A DNA stretch of 64,000 nt from Bradyrhizobium sp. AZCC 1610. Its GTDB lineage: Bacteria > Pseudomonadota > Alphaproteobacteria > Rhizobiales > Xanthobacteraceae. The notes beneath the pieces were generated by a model. The model had not been told where the DNA came from. It searched no databases and saw only the letters and a program-made list of their open reading frames with translations. A program made the translations under genes and the position numbers. Positions 62,891 through 64,000 of the stretch are shown here, piece by piece; positions within the stretch are counted from its first letter, which is position 1; each line of letters opens with the position of its first letter. The stretch is from positions 4,559,001-4,623,000 of the forward strand of contig NZ_JAZHRR010000001.1 in the NCBI RefSeq assembly GCF_036924515.1, in the 5' to 3' direction.

Positions 62891-64000
62891 CTACCCGCGC
62901 AATGAGGAGAGATCGATGCGGCCACTATACAGCCCCGCCATCACTTTCAACGCCGCATCGCTTTGTGCAGCGCTCCAGCCGCCATGCTTGGCGTTGAGCC
63001 AAAATTTTTCGATCACGTCCTGCCGCGTCAGCGGCTCCTGCGCGCCGCCCCGCAGATATGGCTGCCGCTCTTCCACCACGCTGCCATCCCGGAGCGTGGC
63101 TCGGATATGGCCGGTGTAATTGTTAGGATAGGGGTTGTCCGGATCGATCACGAACGTCACTTTGGCGGCGAGCGCCAGCACGCGCTCATCGCGGATCGCG
63201 CTTTCCGTGAACGCCCCGAGCCCGACGCCGCCATGCACGAATCCAGTCGCCAAAAGATAAGGCACCGCGAACTTGGCGGCATAGCCGTTGCGCGGACGGT
63301 GCTTGTCGGCGAGCGGCTCCCATAGCCGGTGCACCGTTCCCTCCGCCACCTCGCAGAGGATCTCGGCGACGTCCTCGGGTTTGATGCCGCGCGCGGCCAG
63401 CCGGCGTGCGCAATCGATATAGGGCTGCGCCATGGTCCCGCATGGATATGGCTTGAAGGCCAGCGTGTTCGTCACCCAGCGCGTGCCGAATTCGCCGGTC
63501 AGCGCATCGTAATCGCCCTCCGTGGTGTGCGCGAAGCCGTGGAACAACCCGTGCACGCCCTCGAACACCGTGCGTGGCCCGACGAACCCTGCCCGCGCCA
63601 ATAGCGCCGCGCGAATCCCCGATTGCGCCGCCCATCCGGCATGCAGCCGTTTGGTCCAGGCGCCTTCCGCGAGATATTCGATGATGCCGCCGGCCATGCT
63701 GCCGGCGACGCCGAGCGCATCGACGATCTGCCTGGCGTTGAGGCCGAGCGCTGCGCCGACACCGGCGGCCGCGCCCATCGCGCCAAAGACCGCTGTCGGA
63801 TGGAAACCGGTCTTGTGAACGGCCTTCGGCACCACGAGACTCAACCGGCACAGCACTTCGGTGCCGACGGCGATCCCGAACAGCGCCATGCGGCCATCTG
63901 GACTGTGCCGCTCGCAGGCCGCGAGCACCGCCGGCACGATCACGGCGCCTGCATGGACCGGGCCGCCCTCAAAAGTATCATCGAAATCCTCGCCATGCGC
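62891..64000 (-). CDS. MmgE/PrpD family protein (5' partial)
   Basis: The frame is open to the right edge, so the N-terminal part is outside. The visible 369 residues include GGPVHAGAVIVPAVLAACERH, KTGFHPTAVFGAMGAAAGVGAALGL, GSMAGGIIEYLAEGAWTKRLHAGWAAQSG, and FKPYPCGTMAQPYID, all typical of 2-methylcitrate dehydratase-like MmgE/PrpD proteins. The GTG at 63943 is internal and not the start. It is the first visible gene of the operon prpD-like, SDR, molybdopterin oxidoreductase, enoyl-CoA hydratase. Substrate likely a branched or hydroxylated acid, not determinable here. Confidence 0.9.
   Translation of the reverse strand, partial: AHGEDFDDTFEGGPVHAGAVIVPAVLAACERHSPDGRMALFGIAVGTEVLCRLSLVVPKAVHKTGFHPTAVFGAMGAAAGVGAALGLNARQIVDALGVAGSMAGGIIEYLAEGAWTKRLHAGWAAQSGIRAALLARAGFVGPRTVFEGVHGLFHGFAHTTEGDYDALTGEFGTRWVTNTLAFKPYPCGTMAQPYIDCARRLAARGIKPEDVAEILCEVAEGTVHRLWEPLADKHRPRNGYAAKFAVPYLLATGFVHGGVGLGAFTESAIRDERVLALAAKVTFVIDPDNPYPNNYTGHIRATLRDGSVVEERQPYLRGGAQEPLTRQDVIEKFWLNAKHGGWSAAQSDAALKVMAGLYSGRIDLSSLRG

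Noticed and set aside
61262..62905. Plus-strand frame of 547 codons
   Set aside because: Antisense to the molybdopterin oxidoreductase and SDR genes.

Overview
The window looks like a Bradyrhizobium-type alphaproteobacterial chromosome (Nitrobacteraceae). It is GC-rich, carries several palindromic intergenic repeats of a kind I recognise from that group (about 4341-4680, 6424-6463, 11382-11474), and is dense in ABC-independent tripartite transporters, enoyl-CoA hydratases and GntR/LysR regulators. This assignment is inference from gene content, not a database match. A degraded conjugative island of about 37 kb interrupts the chromosomal metabolic genes.

Region 1 (1-6500) holds the C-terminal part of an OafA-type acyltransferase with an SGNH tail, a SAM methyltransferase, a GIY-YIG-family gene that has lost its start by a frameshift, extragenic repeats, and an IS110-family transposase broken by one extra T.

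Region 2 (6500-13500) combines a tripartite tricarboxylate transporter (tctA, tctB, and a separate tctC) with methylthioadenosine salvage genes (mtnP overlapping mtnA, and a divergent class II aldolase). Together these fit a 'DHAP shunt' for recovering 5'-deoxynucleoside by-products. A collagen-like lipoprotein and a small exported protein follow.

Region 3 (13500-21240) has an enoyl-CoA hydratase, two tandem class V aminotransferases (the upstream copy frameshifted), a divergent GntR/FCD regulator, a large FAD plus Fe-S oxidoreductase of glycolate/D-2-hydroxyacid type, and a GlcG/HbpS-like protein.

Region 4 (about 21240-59020) is the island. A LysR gene is followed by a complete minus-strand Trb type IV secretion set (DUF2274, trbI, G, F, L, K-alt, J, E, D, C, B, CopG, traG), then an MFS transporter, a second CopG protein, a frameshifted relaxase, an IS110 copy with an internal stop, traF peptidase, DUF2840, repA with three iteron-like repeats, an AlpA-like HTH protein, a doubly frameshifted DUF6499-DUF2285 gene, an Xre regulator, DUF736, DUF2493, a toprim primase, a chimeric parB-helicase ORF, and ardC. 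The relaxase is broken, parA and a lytic transglycosylase are missing where related elements carry them, a deletion has fused parB to the helicase, and no integrase is visible. The element therefore looks immobile unless the frameshifts are sequencing errors. A cargo segment with a thermonuclease, an SRAP remnant and two toxin-antitoxin pairs (Xre-RES and HipBA) lies between two 223-bp near-identical direct repeats, the second of which marks the return to chromosomal genes.

Region 5 (59097-64000) is a minus-strand catabolic operon: MmgE/PrpD family protein (cut by the window edge), SDR dehydrogenase, molybdopterin oxidoreductase and enoyl-CoA hydratase.

The most unusual signals are a conserved two-stem RNA leader directly in front of ardC and the parB-derived start, a perfect 22-bp inverted repeat between toprim and DUF2493, the chimeric parB-helicase ORF, and the accumulation of single-base frameshifts.
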